A DNA stretch of 64,000 bases from Odoribacter sp. AF15-53 (GTDB taxonomy: Bacteria > Bacteroidota > Bacteroidia > Bacteroidales > Marinifilaceae). The position numbers were made by a program, and so were the translations under genes. Below, one piece after another: positions 23,343-32,996 of this stretch. The notes below the pieces were generated by a model that saw only the letters and a list, made by a program, of their open reading frames with translations, did no database searches and was not told where the DNA came from. Where the stretch lies: positions 186,001 to 250,000 of the forward strand of contig NZ_QUHC01000001.1 of NCBI RefSeq assembly GCF_003479425.1, read 5' to 3'. Numbering within the stretch: position 1 is the stretch's first letter; each line of letters starts with the position of its first letter.

Positions 23343-24310
23343 TAAATTGGATTTACGGATTTGTTCTCCTGCTCCTTTTCGTGCTGGAGAACATTTATTT
23401 TAAAATAGCCAAGAAGTACAATATTTTAGATGTTCCTAACGAGAGAAGTTCTCATCATACAATTACCCTGCGAGGAGGTGGAGTGATTTTTTATTTTGGG
23501 GTACTTATCTACGAGTTGGTTTTTGGCTTTTTTGCCCCGTGGTTCGTGTGTGGGTTGACGTTGGTGGCGTTGATCAGTTTTATTGATGATATGAATCCGC
23601 TTTCCGCGAAGATTCGTCTTTTGGTGCAAGCTTTTTCCTTATTATTGCTCCTTTTACAATTGGGGGTACATGAGGTGGCGTGTGGATACGTGGTCTTGTC
23701 ATTGTTTTTCGGGTTGGCCATACTTAATATATATAATTTCATGGACGGGATTAATGGTATTACCGGAGGATATAGTCTGGTTGCCATGCTGGCGTTGTGG
23801 GGAATCAATGCTTTCGTGACCCCGATTGCCCCGGCGGGTTTTATCCCGGTTGTGATTCTGGCCTTGCTGGTATTTAATTTCTATAATTTCCGTTCTCATG
23901 CCCGGTGTTTCTCCGGGGACGTGGGTGCCGTGTCGATGGCTTTTATTATTCTTTTTTTATTGGGGACTTTTATCCTGCATTCAGGGCATATCTCGGTGTT
24001 GGTCTTGTTAGCGGTATACGGTGTCGATGGCGTGTTAACGATTATACATCGCATTTTATTGAAAGAGAATATCGGTCAACCTCACCGGAAGCATCTTTAT
24101 CAATTGTTGGCGAATGAAGGAAAATATCCTCACTTGTCTGTTTCTTTGATGTATATGGGGGTACAGGCGTTGGTTAATGTCGGGTATTTGTTGATCTTGA
24201 TGTATGCCGCGGATTACACGTTGGTTTATTTCGGGATTTCAATGCTTGTACTGATAGCTATTTATTTGCCTTTGCGACGTAAATTTTACGCTTTAAGAGG
24301 GCAAGATTAG
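23339..24310 (+). CDS. WecA/WbpL-type undecaprenyl-phosphate HexNAc-1-phosphate transferase
   Basis: It starts the repeat unit by transferring a HexNAc-1-phosphate from its UDP form to undecaprenyl phosphate. The 323 residues carry about ten membrane helices with the family motifs in cytoplasmic loops: DVPNERSSHHTITLRGGG, FIDDMNPLSAKIRL (acidic pair), NIYNFMDGINGITGG (catalytic Asp region) and HRKHLYQLL (basic motif for the UDP-sugar). It is translationally coupled to the SDR upstream. It is one of two initiating transferases in the window; the other, of the unrelated WcaJ type, is at the right edge. Confidence 0.93.
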   Translation: MINWIYGFVLLLLFVLENIYFKIAKKYNILDVPNERSSHHTITLRGGGVIFYFGVLIYELVFGFFAPWFVCGLTLVALISFIDDMNPLSAKIRLLVQAFSLLLLLLQLGVHEVACGYVVLSLFFGLAILNIYNFMDGINGITGGYSLVAMLALWGINAFVTPIAPAGFIPVVILALLVFNFYNFRSHARCFSGDVGAVSMAFIILFLLGTFILHSGHISVLVLLAVYGVDGVLTIIHRILLKENIGQPHRKHLYQLLANEGKYPHLSVSLMYMGVQALVNVGYLLILMYAADYTLVYFGISMLVLIAIYLPLRRKFYALRGQD

Positions 24311-24347
24311 GGTTTATATGTAGAAAGAGGTGAAAACTACAATAAAT

Positions 24348-24376
24348 TTTAATTTTCAATTTTCAATTTTCAATTA
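24348..24376. repeat. AATTTTC tandem repeat upstream of the Wza-like gene
   Basis: Four successive AATTTTC units end just before the -7 element. This is the reverse-complement form of the AATTGAAAATG repeat at 5114-5150. Confidence 0.55.
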
Positions 24377-24382
24377 ATCCTG

Positions 24383-24390
24383 TATCTTTG
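24383..24390 (+). promoter_or_regulatory. -7 element (TATCTTTG) and 100-nt leader of the Wza/Wzz operon
   Basis: TATCTTTG matches TAnnTTTG. The leader to the ATG at 24491 is about 95 nt and contains a near-perfect stem (24424-24431 with 24448-24456, one bulged A) around a purine-rich loop, then a run of A. The long structured leader suggests post-initiation control. Confidence 0.6.
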
Positions 24391-24490
24391 CGACGGATCC
24401 GGCAAATTGGTTTATCACGATTGCCCTTTGGGGGGCGAAAGTGTGAACCAAAAGGGTTGGTTGCGTAAAAAAACATTCAAAAAAAGTAAT

Positions 24491-26857
24491 ATGAGATTTT
24501 TTATATTTATTGTATTAATGCTTGGCATTACAGGAATTGCTCGTGCACAGATGTCCGATGCGCAAGTAATCGAAGCCGTGAAGGAGGCTCAAGCTCAAGG
24601 GAAAAGTCAGGATGAAATTGTTGTTATGTTGGCCGAAAAAGGGGTGACAAAAGAACAAGTGATGCGTATCAAAGAGAATTACGAGAAACAAGGTTCTAAT
24701 CAAGGTGGCTTGTCTCAAGGAAACCGCGAGCGTGTTGATACTATTTCCGTGGGCAACAGGGATGTCGTGTTGGTAACGGAAGGTGATCAGAAAAGTATTT
24801 TTGGTAGGAATCTTTTTAGTAATAAAAACCTGACATTCGAGCCGAGTCTGAATATACCAACGCCGGATAATTACAAATTAGGACCTGGGGATGAGGTGAT
24901 CATTGATATATGGGGGAATTCGGAGACCACGATAAGACAGGTGATATCGCCGGAAGGGAATATTAACGTGTCTGGGATTGGACCGATTTATTTGAACGGG
25001 AAACAGATTAAAGAGGCTTCTTCTTATTTGAAAAATATGTTTAGCCGGATATATTCTGATTTATCATCCGAAAATTCGGGAACATTTTTGAAGCTCTCTT
25101 TAGGGCAAATTCGGAGTATTCAAGTAAATATTATGGGAGAGGTGGTAATGCCGGGAACGTATACCTTACCGTCGTTAGCAACAGTCTTTCATGCTTTGTA
25201 TTCGGCTGGAGGAGTCAATAATGTGGGAACGTTACGAGATATTGTCGTGTATCGGAACGGAAAGCTTCTTAAACGTGTTGACGTGTATGAGTATATTATG
25301 AACGGCGATGATAGTTTTGATATCACGTTGCAGGATGGAGATTTGATAAATGTGGGTACTTACCAGAAAATCATTTCAATTTCGGGGAATGTGAAACGTC
25401 CTATGCGTTATGAATTGAAAAATGATGAAGGATTAAGTAAATTGTTGGATTATGCAGGAGGTTTTACTAGTAGTGCCTATAAAAAGAATTTGAATATTAA
25501 TCGGAAAGGCGATACAGAACACCAGATATTTACTGTTTTTAGTGAAGAATATCCTTCTTTCGTTTTAGCGGATGGGGATGTTGTGACGGTCGATCCTATT
25601 TTGGAAAAATATAAAAATCGTGTTTCTATTAATGGAGCCGTGTTTAGAGACGGGAATTATGCGATTAATGATGCGATTAAGACCGTTAAAGATCTGGTGT
25701 TGGTAGCAGAAGGTCCCAGAGAAGATGCTTTTTTGGATCGGGCAATATTATATCGTGAAAAGGATGATTTGACCCGGGAAGTTATTTCTGTTGATTTGGG
25801 AAAATTGTTGAATGGAGAGATTGAAGATATTCCATTAAAAAAGAATGATAATTTGTATGTTCCTTCAGCTTTGGCTTTGCGGGAAGGGTACGTGATAAAT
25901 ATTCGGGGAGAGGTTAAGAGTCCGAAAGAGTATCCTTATGTGGATAACATGACTTTGGAAGATGCGGTTGTTCAAGCTGGGGGATTGCTTGAATCTGCTT
26001 CGGTGGTGCGGATTGATGTGGCGAGAAGAATAAAATCACCAAAAAGTACCACGGAAGCACAGGAGGAAGCTCAGTTATTTACTTTTGCATTGAAGGACGG
26101 GTTAATGATTGACGGGGCAAAATCCTTTTTATTGGAGCCTTTTGACGAAATTTACGTGCGTCGGTCTCCCGGATATCGGGAACAGAGAAACGTGCAAGTT
26201 ATTGGGGAAGTTCTTTACCCTGGTGTTTATGCAAAAATGTCTGTAAATGATAGACTTTCGGATTTGATAAAACGTGCTGGAGGGGTGACTTCAAAAGCTT
26301 ACGTGAAAGGAGCTCGATTGGAACGACGCTTGAATCAGGATGAACTATTAAGAATTTCCTCGGCTCAGAAGTTAGCTCGATTTACGGAGGGAGATTCCAT
26401 ATCTATGGAAAGTTTAGATTTGGGAAAAACTTATTACGTGGGGATTGATTTGGAAAAAGCTTTGGCTAATCCCGGCGGAGAAGCGGATTTAGTGCTTCGA
26501 GAAGGTGACGTCTTGTATGTTTCTAACTATATAAATACGGTGAAGATCAGTGGGGCCGTGATGTATCCGAATGCGGTTACTTACCAGAGAAAAATGAAAT
26601 TGCGGGATTACGTGGATAATGCCGGGGGGTACAGTATGAACGCGAAGAAACGTAGGGCTTATGTGCTTTATTCCAATGGAACATTGGCCGTGCGTCGAGG
26701 GTGGAAAAGGCCGAAGATAGAGCCGGGATGTGAAATTATAGTACCGATGAAGCTAGAGCGTAAGAATAGATTTGGATTACCTGAGATATTGTCTTTGACA
26801 ACTTCGACAACTTCAATCGCCGCAATGGTTACCGCAATTCTTAATAACACGAAGTAG
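24491..26857 (+). CDS. Wza-like outer-membrane polysaccharide export protein with multiple SLBB domains
   Basis: It forms or gates the outer-membrane channel for the glycan. About 788 residues. The ATG at 24491 gives a clean signal peptide (MRFFIFIVLMLGITGIARAQ); an upstream in-frame TTG would bury it. A helical stretch with EVVKEAQAQGKSQDEIV-like repeats precedes the poly-export domain (YKLGPGDEVIIDIWG, about residue 110). Several SLBB beta-grasp repeats follow, each with a pattern like VNIMGEVVMPGTYTLPS, VSINGAVFRDGNYAI, VINIRGEVKSPKEYP, VQVIGEVLYPGVYAK and VKISGAVMYPNAV. A hydrophobic segment lies near the C-terminus. The Wzz gene follows after 1 base. Confidence 0.92.
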   Translation: MRFFIFIVLMLGITGIARAQMSDAQVIEAVKEAQAQGKSQDEIVVMLAEKGVTKEQVMRIKENYEKQGSNQGGLSQGNRERVDTISVGNRDVVLVTEGDQKSIFGRNLFSNKNLTFEPSLNIPTPDNYKLGPGDEVIIDIWGNSETTIRQVISPEGNINVSGIGPIYLNGKQIKEASSYLKNMFSRIYSDLSSENSGTFLKLSLGQIRSIQVNIMGEVVMPGTYTLPSLATVFHALYSAGGVNNVGTLRDIVVYRNGKLLKRVDVYEYIMNGDDSFDITLQDGDLINVGTYQKIISISGNVKRPMRYELKNDEGLSKLLDYAGGFTSSAYKKNLNINRKGDTEHQIFTVFSEEYPSFVLADGDVVTVDPILEKYKNRVSINGAVFRDGNYAINDAIKTVKDLVLVAEGPREDAFLDRAILYREKDDLTREVISVDLGKLLNGEIEDIPLKKNDNLYVPSALALREGYVINIRGEVKSPKEYPYVDNMTLEDAVVQAGGLLESASVVRIDVARRIKSPKSTTEAQEEAQLFTFALKDGLMIDGAKSFLLEPFDEIYVRRSPGYREQRNVQVIGEVLYPGVYAKMSVNDRLSDLIKRAGGVTSKAYVKGARLERRLNQDELLRISSAQKLARFTEGDSISMESLDLGKTYYVGIDLEKALANPGGEADLVLREGDVLYVSNYINTVKISGAVMYPNAVTYQRKMKLRDYVDNAGGYSMNAKKRRAYVLYSNGTLAVRRGWKRPKIEPGCEIIVPMKLERKNRFGLPEILSLTTSTTSIAAMVTAILNNTK

Positions 26858-26858
26858 T

Positions 26859-27992
26859 ATGGAACAAGAAATAAAACAAGTAAATCAGATGCCGCAGGAG
26901 GAAGAGATTGATCTGGTTGAGGTTATCCGGAAATTATGGAACAACCGGAAGTTAATTTTGAAAATTACGATCGTGTTTATGGTGTTGGGTGTGTTGGTAG
27001 CATTGTTCAGCCCGAAAGAATATACTGCCGGGTGTACGATGGTTCCCCAATCAGGTGATAAAAAGATGGGGGGGAATTTGAGTGGGTTGGCATCCATGGT
27101 CGGGATAAATTTGGGTGGAGCGTCAAGTGGTGAAATTTTGGCTCCCACGATTTACCCTAAAATTGTATCCAGTATTCCTTTTAGAAAGGATTTGATGGAA
27201 ACCCCGTTGAAGTTTGAAGATTACGAGGAGCCGATTACTTTATTAGATTATTATACGAAGGATGAGTATCAGAAATTCAGTCTTGGCGGTACGATTATGA
27301 AATACACGGTCGGGTTACCCGGGGTGATCATATCAGCTATAAGAGGCGAGGATACGACAACTATTTCTACCGGAGAGGGGAGTTTGATTCAGTCACTTTC
27401 TCAGGACGAGAAAAAAATGTCCGAGAAGTTGAATAATATGATTTCTTTGAACGTGAATGATAAGGAGGGGTATGTTCAGTTGACCGCCTCGTTGCCGGAG
27501 CCATTGGCTGTAGCACAATTGGCACAACAGGCTCAAGTATTGTTGCAGCAATATATTACTCGTTTTAAGATTGAGAAGGTGCAGTCAAATTTGGATTTCG
27601 TGAGAAATCAGTATGAGAAGTCGAAGTTACGTTACGAGGAAAAACAGGAAGAATTGGCGAAGTTCAGGGATGCAAATAAGAACTTTTCTTCTGCCGTGGC
27701 AAAGACAAAGGAAGAGGTGCTGACGAACGAGTATAATCTGGCGTATAGTGTTTATTCCGAGTTGGCGAAACAGTTGGAACAAGCGGAAATTGCCGTGAAC
27801 GAGACAACTCCGATCTTGACGGTGGTGGAACCGGTGGTTGTACCGACGGAGCGTTCCAAGCCTAAGCGAGGATTGATTTGCGTGTTGTTTACATTTCTGG
27901 GTGTTTTTGCCGGAGTGGGAACCGTTTTGGCAATCCCTTTTGTTGCCAATGTTTTCGGAAATGACAAATTGAAGAAATATATCAAGGAGTGA
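26859..27992 (+). CDS. Wzz-family chain-length determinant (Wza-linked)
   Basis: The 377 residues consist of a cytoplasmic start (EEEIDLVEVIRKLWNNRKLIL), a first membrane helix (ITIVFMVLGVLVALFS), SPKEYTAGCTMVPQ and a Gly-rich stretch (LSGLASMVGINLGGASSG). A long coiled coil (about 240-310) follows, then VVVPTERSKPKRGLICVLFTFLGVFAGVGTVLAI with the second helix. It lies 1 base after the Wza-like gene and lacks a kinase domain, so chain control would not use tyrosine phosphorylation on this protein. It is last in its operon, with a terminator 35 bases downstream. Confidence 0.92.
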   Translation: MEQEIKQVNQMPQEEEIDLVEVIRKLWNNRKLILKITIVFMVLGVLVALFSPKEYTAGCTMVPQSGDKKMGGNLSGLASMVGINLGGASSGEILAPTIYPKIVSSIPFRKDLMETPLKFEDYEEPITLLDYYTKDEYQKFSLGGTIMKYTVGLPGVIISAIRGEDTTTISTGEGSLIQSLSQDEKKMSEKLNNMISLNVNDKEGYVQLTASLPEPLAVAQLAQQAQVLLQQYITRFKIEKVQSNLDFVRNQYEKSKLRYEEKQEELAKFRDANKNFSSAVAKTKEEVLTNEYNLAYSVYSELAKQLEQAEIAVNETTPILTVVEPVVVPTERSKPKRGLICVLFTFLGVFAGVGTVLAIPFVANVFGNDKLKKYIKE

Positions 27993-28027
27993 TGGTTTGA
28001 TGTAGGGGAAGATATTTGGTTAGAGAG

Positions 28028-28055
28028 GAGCATTCAGAGATGGATGCTCTTTTTT
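28028..28055 (+). terminator. Rho-independent terminator after the Wza/Wzz operon
   Basis: GAGCAT (28028-28033) pairs with ATGCTC (28044-28049), followed by six T. It closes the first polysaccharide locus. Confidence 0.8.
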
Positions 28056-28074
28056 ACGATATTGGAAGTTTTTT

Positions 28075-28082
28075 TACCTTTG
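28075..28082 (+). promoter_or_regulatory. -7 element (TACCTTTG) for the FAD/Fe-S dehydrogenase
   Basis: TACCTTTG lies 18 bases upstream of the ATG and directly after the terminator of the preceding operon. Confidence 0.6.
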
Positions 28083-28100
28083 TAAGAATATTTTTCAGAT

Positions 28101-31025
28101 ATGATTGACTTTGGGATTTTAGCACGGAGAATAAAAGGTGACGTGATGACGGATTCGCTTCATCAAGTGATTTACGCGACAGATGCGTCTGCCTACAGAG
28201 AGATGCCGTTGGCGGTTGTTTATCCTCGAAATACGGAGGATGTGAAGGCGTGCGTGGCATTTGCCAAAGAGAATGGAATTACATTGATTCCCAGGGCTGC
28301 GGGCACTTCACTAGCCGGACAAGTCGTGGGGAACGGGTTGGTGGTAGATGTTTCACGATATATGAATCGAGTGCTGGAAGTGAACGAGCGTGAACATTGG
28401 ATTCGGGTTGAACCGGGAGTGGTGTTGGATGAATTGAACTTGTTGGTGAAGCCTTCAGGATTATTTTTTGGTCCGGAAACGTCTACTTCGAATCGTTGTT
28501 GTCTGGGAGGAATGGTAGGGAATAATTCGTGCGGTTCTCATTCGTTGGTGTACGGGAGTACCCGGGATCATTTGTTGGAGGCAAAGGTCGTGTTAAGTAA
28601 TGGAGAAGAGGTTTTGTTGAGAGGGATGGATGCAAGTGAGGTGAGAGGTAAAATGAGGGAGAATACTTTGGAAGGGCGGATATACAAACACGTGATAGAG
28701 ATGCTGGAGGGGAACCGGGATGAGATTATCCGGCATTTTCCCGATCCGGCGTTGCGGAGAAGAAATTCGGGGTATGCTATTGATCAGTTATTGTATTCAA
28801 ATTATTTTGATAAAACCAGCGAGGAGAGGTTTAATTTGTGTAAATTGTTGGCCGGATCAGAGGGTACGCTGGCTTTCGTGACAGAATTGAAATTGAATCT
28901 TGTGCCGTTACCTCCTAAAGAGAAAGCCGTGATTTGCGTGCATTGCAGGACGTTAGAAGAGGCATTTGAGGGGAATCTCGTGGCGTTGAAGCATCATCCG
29001 GTGGCTATTGAATTGATGGATCGAAATATACTGGAACTGAGTAAGGGAAATATATCACAAAATAAGAATCGTTTTTTTATTCAAGGTGATCCTGCTGCAA
29101 TTTTGATCGTGGAATTGGCAAGGGATTCTCGTGAGGAAGTTGACGGAATAGCGGATCAAATTGAGGCGGATTTAAGAATGCGGGGGTACGGATATCATTT
29201 CCCTCGCGTGTACGGGAGTGATATTAGTCGGGTATGGAGTTTGAGGAAGGCTGGGTTGGGGTTGTTGTCCGGAATGCCGGGGAGTGCTAAACCGGTATCC
29301 GTGATCGAGGACACCGCGGTTGCCCCGGAACGGTTGCCTGCATACATGAAGGACTTCGGGGAGATGTTGGACCGGTTGGGGTTGAAATGCGTGTATCACG
29401 CTCATATTAGTACGGGCGAGTTGCATTTGCGACCTGTTTTGAATTTGAAAGATGAAAATGATCGGATTTTGTTCAGGCGTGTAGCAGAGGAAACTGCGAG
29501 ATTAGTGAAGAAGCATCGGGGGGCTTTGAGTGGGGAACATGGGGATGGGCGATTGCGTGGTGAATTTATCCCGTTGTTGTTCGGGGAGAAGGTTTACGGG
29601 CTGATGAAGGAAACGAAGGAGAGTTGGGATCCGGAGGGAGTTTTTAACGCGAAGAAAATTGTGAATACCCCGCCTATGGATAGTTCTCTTCGCTACGAGG
29701 TGCGACGTGATTTGATGGTCGAGAAAACATCTACTTATTTTGATTTTTCGAAGGAAAAAGGGTGGTTATGTGCCATAGAGCAATGTAACGGTTCGGGTGA
29801 TTGTCGGAGATCGTATGCTTTCGGGGGAACCATGTGTCCGAGTTTTCGGGCAACAGGGAAGGAAAGTCATACAACACGAGCCCGGGCGAATACGTTACGG
29901 GAGTTTTTGACGCATCCGAGAACCGAAAAGGTGTATGATCAGCGGGAGATATTGGAGGTGTTGGATACTTGCGTGTCATGTAAAGCCTGTAAGTCAGAGT
30001 GTCCTTCAAACGTGGATATTGCCCGCTTTAAGGCAGAATACTTGCAACATTATTATGACGTCTGTGGGGTGCCGATGAAGGCTTTTCTGGTAGCCCGCTT
30101 GACGGAAATCCAGCGTTTGGGGGCAATTTTTCCTTGGTTTTATAATGCTGTCGTGTGTAATCGATTGACGGGAGGGATATTGAAGCGTGTATTGCAATTT
30201 GCTCCGGAGCGGACGCTCCCGATGCTTTATAAAACAACTTTGAAGCATTGGATCGGACGTTATAACCGGAAAAATAAAGGACAAACGGTAGGAAAGGTGT
30301 TGCTTTTTGCTGACGAGTTCACGAATTATATGGACGTGGAGATCGGGATGAAGATGGTTGAGTTGTTGGATCGGTTAGGGTATGAGGTGGTGATCCCGAA
30401 ACACGTGGAGAGCGGGCGTACGGCAATATCAAAGGGAATGTTGAAGGTTGCCCGGAAAGTGGCTCGAAAGAATGTGATGTTGTTAAAGAATATCGTTTCC
30501 GAAAATGTGCCGTTAGTTGGTATAGAGCCTTCGTGTATATTATCGTTTCGGGATGAATATCCTGATTTGGTAGGAGAGGAGCTGAAAGAAGAGGCTGTCC
30601 GGTTAGGAAAAAATTGTTTGTTATATGATGAGTTTTTTGTCCGGGAGATTCGTGTCGGGAGGATACGTGCGGAGCAGTTTACCGATCAACCATTGAATAT
30701 TTTATTGCACGGGCATTGTCACCAAAAGTCGTTGGCTTCGGTTGAACCATCTCGTGAGATGTTGTCGTTGCCCGTGAATTATAAAGTAGAGGTGATTCCT
30801 TCCGGATGTTGTGGGATGGCAGGAGCTTTTGGTTACGAGAAGAAACATTACGAGCTGTCGATGAAGATCGGGGAGCAGGTGTTGTTTCCGGCCGTGAGAG
30901 GGGTAGGAGATGATGTGTGCATTTCAGCACCGGGAACGAGTTGTCGGCAGCAGATAAAGGATGGGACGGGAAAACAGGCGTTGCATCCGATCGAGGTTTT
31001 GTACGGGGCTCTGTTGACAAGATAA
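28101..31025 (+). CDS. FAD-linked oxidase / Fe-S fusion, D-lactate (2-hydroxyacid) dehydrogenase type
   Basis: It probably oxidises D-lactate or another 2-hydroxyacid and passes electrons to the quinone pool. The 974-residue protein fuses a GlcD-like half and a GlcF-like half. The first half carries the FAD-binding PRAAGTSLAGQVVG (about 55-70), PETSTSNRCCLGGMVGNNSCGSH-type segments and GEHGDGRLRGEF in the C-terminal cap. The second half has 4Fe-4S cysteines (CVSCKACKSECPSNVD, about 625) plus another Cys cluster near 555-577, and the heterodisulfide-reductase-like HGHCHQKS and PSGCCGMAGAFGYE blocks near 875-920. It is a single gene with its own promoter, unrelated to glycan synthesis and separating the two polysaccharide regions. 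Confidence 0.88.
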   Translation: MIDFGILARRIKGDVMTDSLHQVIYATDASAYREMPLAVVYPRNTEDVKACVAFAKENGITLIPRAAGTSLAGQVVGNGLVVDVSRYMNRVLEVNEREHWIRVEPGVVLDELNLLVKPSGLFFGPETSTSNRCCLGGMVGNNSCGSHSLVYGSTRDHLLEAKVVLSNGEEVLLRGMDASEVRGKMRENTLEGRIYKHVIEMLEGNRDEIIRHFPDPALRRRNSGYAIDQLLYSNYFDKTSEERFNLCKLLAGSEGTLAFVTELKLNLVPLPPKEKAVICVHCRTLEEAFEGNLVALKHHPVAIELMDRNILELSKGNISQNKNRFFIQGDPAAILIVELARDSREEVDGIADQIEADLRMRGYGYHFPRVYGSDISRVWSLRKAGLGLLSGMPGSAKPVSVIEDTAVAPERLPAYMKDFGEMLDRLGLKCVYHAHISTGELHLRPVLNLKDENDRILFRRVAEETARLVKKHRGALSGEHGDGRLRGEFIPLLFGEKVYGLMKETKESWDPEGVFNAKKIVNTPPMDSSLRYEVRRDLMVEKTSTYFDFSKEKGWLCAIEQCNGSGDCRRSYAFGGTMCPSFRATGKESHTTRARANTLREFLTHPRTEKVYDQREILEVLDTCVSCKACKSECPSNVDIARFKAEYLQHYYDVCGVPMKAFLVARLTEIQRLGAIFPWFYNAVVCNRLTGGILKRVLQFAPERTLPMLYKTTLKHWIGRYNRKNKGQTVGKVLLFADEFTNYMDVEIGMKMVELLDRLGYEVVIPKHVESGRTAISKGMLKVARKVARKNVMLLKNIVSENVPLVGIEPSCILSFRDEYPDLVGEELKEEAVRLGKNCLLYDEFFVREIRVGRIRAEQFTDQPLNILLHGHCHQKSLASVEPSREMLSLPVNYKVEVIPSGCCGMAGAFGYEKKHYELSMKIGEQVLFPAVRGVGDDVCISAPGTSCRQQIKDGTGKQALHPIEVLYGALLTR

Positions 31026-31050
31026 TATCTATAAATAATTGTTTTATTCG

Positions 31051-31081
31051 TTTGATGTAAAATATTAAAGTTATATTTTTG
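31051..31081 (+). promoter_or_regulatory. Full consensus Bacteroidetes promoter (TTTG-N19-TATTTTTG)
   Basis: A -33 TTTG at 31051-31054 is followed after 19 bases by TATTTTTG at 31074-31081. Both boxes and the spacing fit the consensus, making this the best promoter in the window. It heads the nucleotide-sugar region. Confidence 0.7.
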
Positions 31082-31125
31082 AAGTTCAAATTTTTAATTT
31101 GTATAGAAGGTAAACGGGAATATAA

Positions 31126-32115
<990 letters not shown>

Positions 32116-32127
32116 GAAAGCTAAAAG

Positions 32128-32184
32128 AGTCCATAAAGTTCATAAGGTCCATAAAGTCCATAAGGTCAGTGGACCCCTGCGGGG
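32128..32184. repeat. ATAAAGTCCATAAGGT tandem words ending in a CCCCTGCGGGG hairpin, copy 1
   Basis: Repeated CATAAAGTCCATAAGGTC words lead into GGACCCCTGCGGGG. The same module, in the same orientation, follows the second CapD-like gene (39262-39317). The CCCC-TGC-GGGG core can form a short hairpin. A further small stem-loop (CGGCAAC/GTTGCCG) lies at about 32197-32214. Confidence 0.65.
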
Positions 32185-32289
32185 CGCTTTGTTTACGGCA
32201 ACTTGAGTTGCCGAATTACGGAATCAACGATCTCTCGATCATTGAATTCTTCAATCTAAAATCATTAAATTTTAAATTAAAAGGGTTTG

Positions 32290-32330
32290 CATGGTTGTAT
32301 AACTTGTAACTTGCAAACTTGTAACATATA
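32290..32330. repeat. AACTTGTAACTTGCAAACTTGTAAC repeat words
   Basis: One-sided copy of the GTTACAAGTT family (minus-strand reading), without a facing arm nearby. Confidence 0.5.
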
Positions 32331-32361
32331 ACTCGCCGAAGGCGAAATAAAACTAGGGGAA

Positions 32362-32757
32362 ATGAAGATTATTGATAAAGAATTGCTGGATGAGGTTTCA
32401 CGACAAGCAGAGGCGAGTCCCCGCTTGCGGATGAATTATAATTTTCATGATACGTTGGAGGCTAACGCTCAACGTTTATTGAATGCGTTGGAACCAGGGA
32501 CAGAGTTGCCTGTACATAGGCATTGTTTTACGGCAGAGACTTATATTGTTCTTCGGGGTGAGATTAACGTGTTTTTTTACGATGATGACAAACGAGTAAC
32601 CGAGTCTGTGACTTTGAATCCATTGAAGGGGGAATATGGTATTCATATTCCCGCGGGACAATGGCATACCTTGGAAGTCGTGGAGAAAGGTACGGTGATA
32701 TTTGAAGTAAAGGATGGCCCTTATCGTCCGTTGGGACCGGAAGACAGACTTGATTAA
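32362..32757 (+). CDS. wbuC: WbuC-family cupin
   Basis: The 131-residue protein begins MKIIDKELLDEVSRQAEASPRLRMNYNFH, where SPRLRMNxNFH is the hallmark of the WbuC family found beside O-antigen genes. A cupin core follows: ELPVHRHCFTAETYIVLRGEI (HxH metal ligands plus Glu) and HIPAGQWHTLEV (second cupin His). The biochemical role of the family is not established. It lies between the Gfo/Idh gene and the UDP-sugar dehydrogenase, separated from both by repeat-filled gaps. Confidence 0.88.
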   Translation: MKIIDKELLDEVSRQAEASPRLRMNYNFHDTLEANAQRLLNALEPGTELPVHRHCFTAETYIVLRGEINVFFYDDDKRVTESVTLNPLKGEYGIHIPAGQWHTLEVVEKGTVIFEVKDGPYRPLGPEDRLD

Positions 32758-32996
32758 TTTTAAATTTGATGATTTTAGATTTTAGATTAAAAAATTCTGT
32801 GATTTGGTGATTTTAGATTAGGTGATTACGGGTACACAAGGCCGGGCTTATTTCTTGATTTACGATTTATGATTAAGTTGATTTCCTCGTGCGATTCTCA
32901 CGCTCTTTTTTTATAATCACTGAATCATTCAATCGGCAATCACTGAATCTTTAAATTTTAAACTCTGAACTTAAAACTAAATATTAAATTCTTTCT
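32758..32996. repeat. Composite intergenic repeat, copy A
   Basis: A 239-bp gap is filled with ATTTTAGATTTTAGATT words, GGCCGGGCTTATTTC and a 40-base block at 32907-32946. The block is the reverse complement of 39341-39380 at 38 of 40 positions. No promoter of consensus quality was found before the downstream gene. A short CGTG/CACG stem followed by seven T (about 32889-32912) might be a weak terminator. Confidence 0.7.

Noticed and set aside
28101..31025. FAD/Fe-S fusion as part of the phosphonate or glycan pathway
   Set aside because: It has its own promoter after a strong terminator and matches D-lactate/glycolate-type dehydrogenases; nothing ties it to the neighbouring operons.
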